From: Armatimonadota bacterium
GTDB taxonomy: Bacteria; Armatimonadota; Zipacnadia; Zipacnadales; FEN-943
Assembly: GCA_029777735.1 (NCBI GenBank)
Contig: JAKORR010000520.1
Location: 1 to 14,517 of the forward strand
Direction of reading: 5' to 3'
DNA: 14,517 bases
This document shows positions 14,163 to 14,517 of the stretch, in pieces. Position numbers and translations under genes: made by a program. The notes beneath the pieces were generated by a model that was not told the origin of the DNA, did no database searches, and saw nothing but the letters and a program-made list of their open reading frames with translations. Each line of letters opens with the position of its first letter. The stretch's first letter is position 1.

Positions 14163-14517
14163 TCAGAGCAGTCGTGGCTGCCTGTAGTGACTGTTGAGCA
14201 GACAGGCGCTGACCGACGCGTTGCTGTGAATGCGACCTATCGCGTCGGCCAGAAGCTGAGCCACGCTCAGAATCGTCAGCTTGCTGAAGCTCTTCTCAGG
14301 CGGCACCGGCACGGTATCGGTCACAACCACCGACGCTATCGGTGCTTCGGCAAGGCGCTGCGAAGCGTCCTTCGATAGGACAGCGTGCGTGGCGGCGCAG
14401 TAAGCCTCCACAGCTCCATGGTCGATGACGGCTTCCACTGCCTTGATCATGCTGCCACCTGTATCGATCATGTCGTCCAGTACTATTACGCGCTTGCCGG
14501 CAAAGTCCCCGATCACC
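14163..14517 (-). CDS. prs: Ribose-phosphate pyrophosphokinase (PRPP synthase), 3' part only
   Basis: Only the C-terminal about 118 codons are inside the window; the gene continues past 14517, so the GTG at its edge (14516) is an interior codon. The PRPP-binding loop is plain: VIVLDDMIDTGGSM. It is followed by the family's usual ATHAVLSKDASQRL and VVVTDTVPVP segments and the end motif IGRIHSNASVSA. About a dozen residues (CLLNSHYRQPRLL) extend past the typical class I end, where most homologues close with SxLF. Prs makes PRPP from ribose-5-phosphate and ATP for nucleotide, His and Trp synthesis. It heads the visible prs-rplY-pth block. Confidence 0.96.
   Translation of the reverse strand, partial: VIGDFAGKRVIVLDDMIDTGGSMIKAVEAVIDHGAVEAYCAATHAVLSKDASQRLAEAPIASVVVTDTVPVPPEKSFSKLTILSVAQLLADAIGRIHSNASVSACLLNSHYRQPRLL

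Noticed and set aside
1..14517. tRNA, riboswitch, CRISPR array, insertion sequence or prophage
   Set aside because: The gaps between genes are short (at most 275 bases), and I saw no cloverleaf, spaced direct repeats, terminal inverted repeats or transposase/integrase motifs.

Overview
This is a GC-rich stretch of bacterial chromosome, probably from an uncultured soil or sediment lineage. The order prs - rplY (L25/Ctc) - pth on the minus strand is a widespread bacterial arrangement. The rest is a mix seen in Armatimonadota, Planctomycetes and similar phyla: secreted clan GH-A-like proteins, a uroporphyrinogen-decarboxylase (URO-D)-family protein and an FAD-dependent oxidoreductase. The phylum is a weak inference; no rRNA, tRNA or other taxonomic marker RNA is present.

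Layout. Two gene runs converge at about 5.1-5.4 kb. The plus-strand run (3-5098) holds a B12-domain-type radical SAM protein cut by the window edge, a Trm-G10/Trm11-like N2-guanine methyltransferase, a RidA-family deaminase, and a large secreted protein with a jelly-roll domain and a glycoside-hydrolase-like barrel. The minus-strand run (14517 down to 5374) starts with the housekeeping set: the 3' part of prs, rplY, pth, a membrane-anchored unknown protein and an RsmC-like methyltransferase. After a 120-base gap come a URO-D-family protein, a secreted GH-A glycosidase, an M20 metallopeptidase, an FAD-dependent oxidoreductase and a WrbA-like flavodoxin. Pth, the unknown protein and the methyltransferase are separated by only 2-4 bases, so they look translationally coupled. 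No stretch without a gene exceeds 300 bases. No CRISPR array, insertion sequence or prophage gene is visible.

How the genes may work together. The prs end supplies nucleotide precursors (PRPP), a ribosomal protein, peptidyl-tRNA recycling and probably rRNA methylation. The downstream minus-strand genes look like a peripheral carbon or redox module, but their substrates cannot be read from the sequence. The plus-strand run pairs RNA modification and radical SAM chemistry with metabolite damage control, then ends in an unrelated-looking exported protein.

Most notable points: (1) a Tat signal N-region lies one frame away from the start of the FAD oxidoreductase, and losing one base in a GGGG run would restore an export signal; (2) the large exported barrel protein has GKP where related proteins usually carry the catalytic DEP/NEP; (3) two perfect hairpins lie between the FAD oxidoreductase and the flavodoxin, one with the stop codon in its loop; (4) the URO-D-family protein seems to have His in place of the third zinc Cys; (5) an archaeal-style tRNA methyltransferase sits in a bacterial operon. 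I did not find a clear new multi-gene defence or mobile system here.
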